Shown here: one piece after another, positions 63,995 through 64,000 of the stretch
How the letters are laid out: each line of letters begins with the position of its first letter
Position numbering within the stretch: position 1 is the first letter of the stretch
Source: Alphaproteobacteria bacterium
Lineage (GTDB): Bacteria > Pseudomonadota > Alphaproteobacteria > Rhodobacterales > Rhodobacteraceae
Assembly (NCBI GenBank): GCA_030425145.1
Contig: JAUHVK010000003.1
Coordinates: 124,001 to 188,000, forward strand
DNA: 64,000 nucleotides
Reading direction: 5' to 3'
Translations under genes and position numbers: made by a program
The notes under the pieces: model-generated
The model's input: only the letters and a program-made list of their open reading frames with translations
Database searches by the model: none
What the model was told of the DNA's origin: nothing

Positions 63995-64000
63995 CCACCA

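Overview
The window looks like an ordinary chromosomal stretch of a marine-type alphaproteobacterium, most likely family Rhodobacteraceae (Roseobacter group). The evidence is high GC, a GC-rich third codon position, the HdaA-PPK-PPX block, a two-gene pntAB transhydrogenase, the short ProS without an editing insertion, and families common in that group (DUF3422, DUF2842, a FolB with a C-terminal extension). I see no rRNA, tRNA, CRISPR array, insertion sequence, prophage or plasmid function. About 60 genes are supported, most of them housekeeping.

Layout. 1-6 kb: 3' end of pyruvate phosphate dikinase, a SleB-type cell-wall hydrolase, then folB-folP-glmM (folate and cell-wall precursor synthesis). 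5-8 kb: a serine hydrolase and proS on the minus strand. 8-18 kb: a pentapeptide-repeat protein, a PAS/HisKA_2 kinase, an AI-2E family permease, hdaA, ppk, an inverted panE, and ppx. 18-28 kb: DUF3422, a flavodoxin, pntBA, small membrane proteins and transporters, then divergent purD and xseA. 29-35 kb: ymdB, two transporters, a glutamine amidotransferase, yebC, an FG-GAP protein and a ferredoxin. 35-41 kb: a remnant of the error-prone polymerase DnaE2 behind a LexA-type box, a peptidoglycan-binding lipoprotein, propionyl-CoA synthetase behind a cluster of TTTGC motifs, and a GST. 40-45 kb: a membrane quality-control group (degP, DUF2065, hflC, hflK) and glutathione reductase. 45-54 kb: a TTC38-like protein, rpiA, an overlooked 58-residue exported peptide, a GST, sdaA, a DMT exporter, thiamine pyrophosphokinase and a very acidic 791-residue protein. 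54-64 kb: DUF2842, purA, secG, pyrG, cutA, a glycosyltransferase, rlmJ, an exported protein, TerB, a signal-less substrate-binding-like protein and an amino-acid ABC ATPase.

The most unusual signal is outside the genes. At six gene ends (about 5.24, 17.9, 28.8, 32.45, 34.1 and 38.75 kb) there are two or three back-to-back, perfect or near-perfect palindromes of 18-26 bp. Several share cores (GATGSG...CSCATC followed by CCGTYGACGG), while their arms differ by paired, compensatory changes. They look like one family of tandem-hairpin elements. Other leads are the SOS-box/DnaE2-tail relic, the apparent fusion of FolB to an amino-acid-kinase-like domain, the charge-segregated acidic protein, and candidate operators upstream of prpE, DUF3422 and panE. 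All function calls come from reading motifs by eye; no database search was possible.
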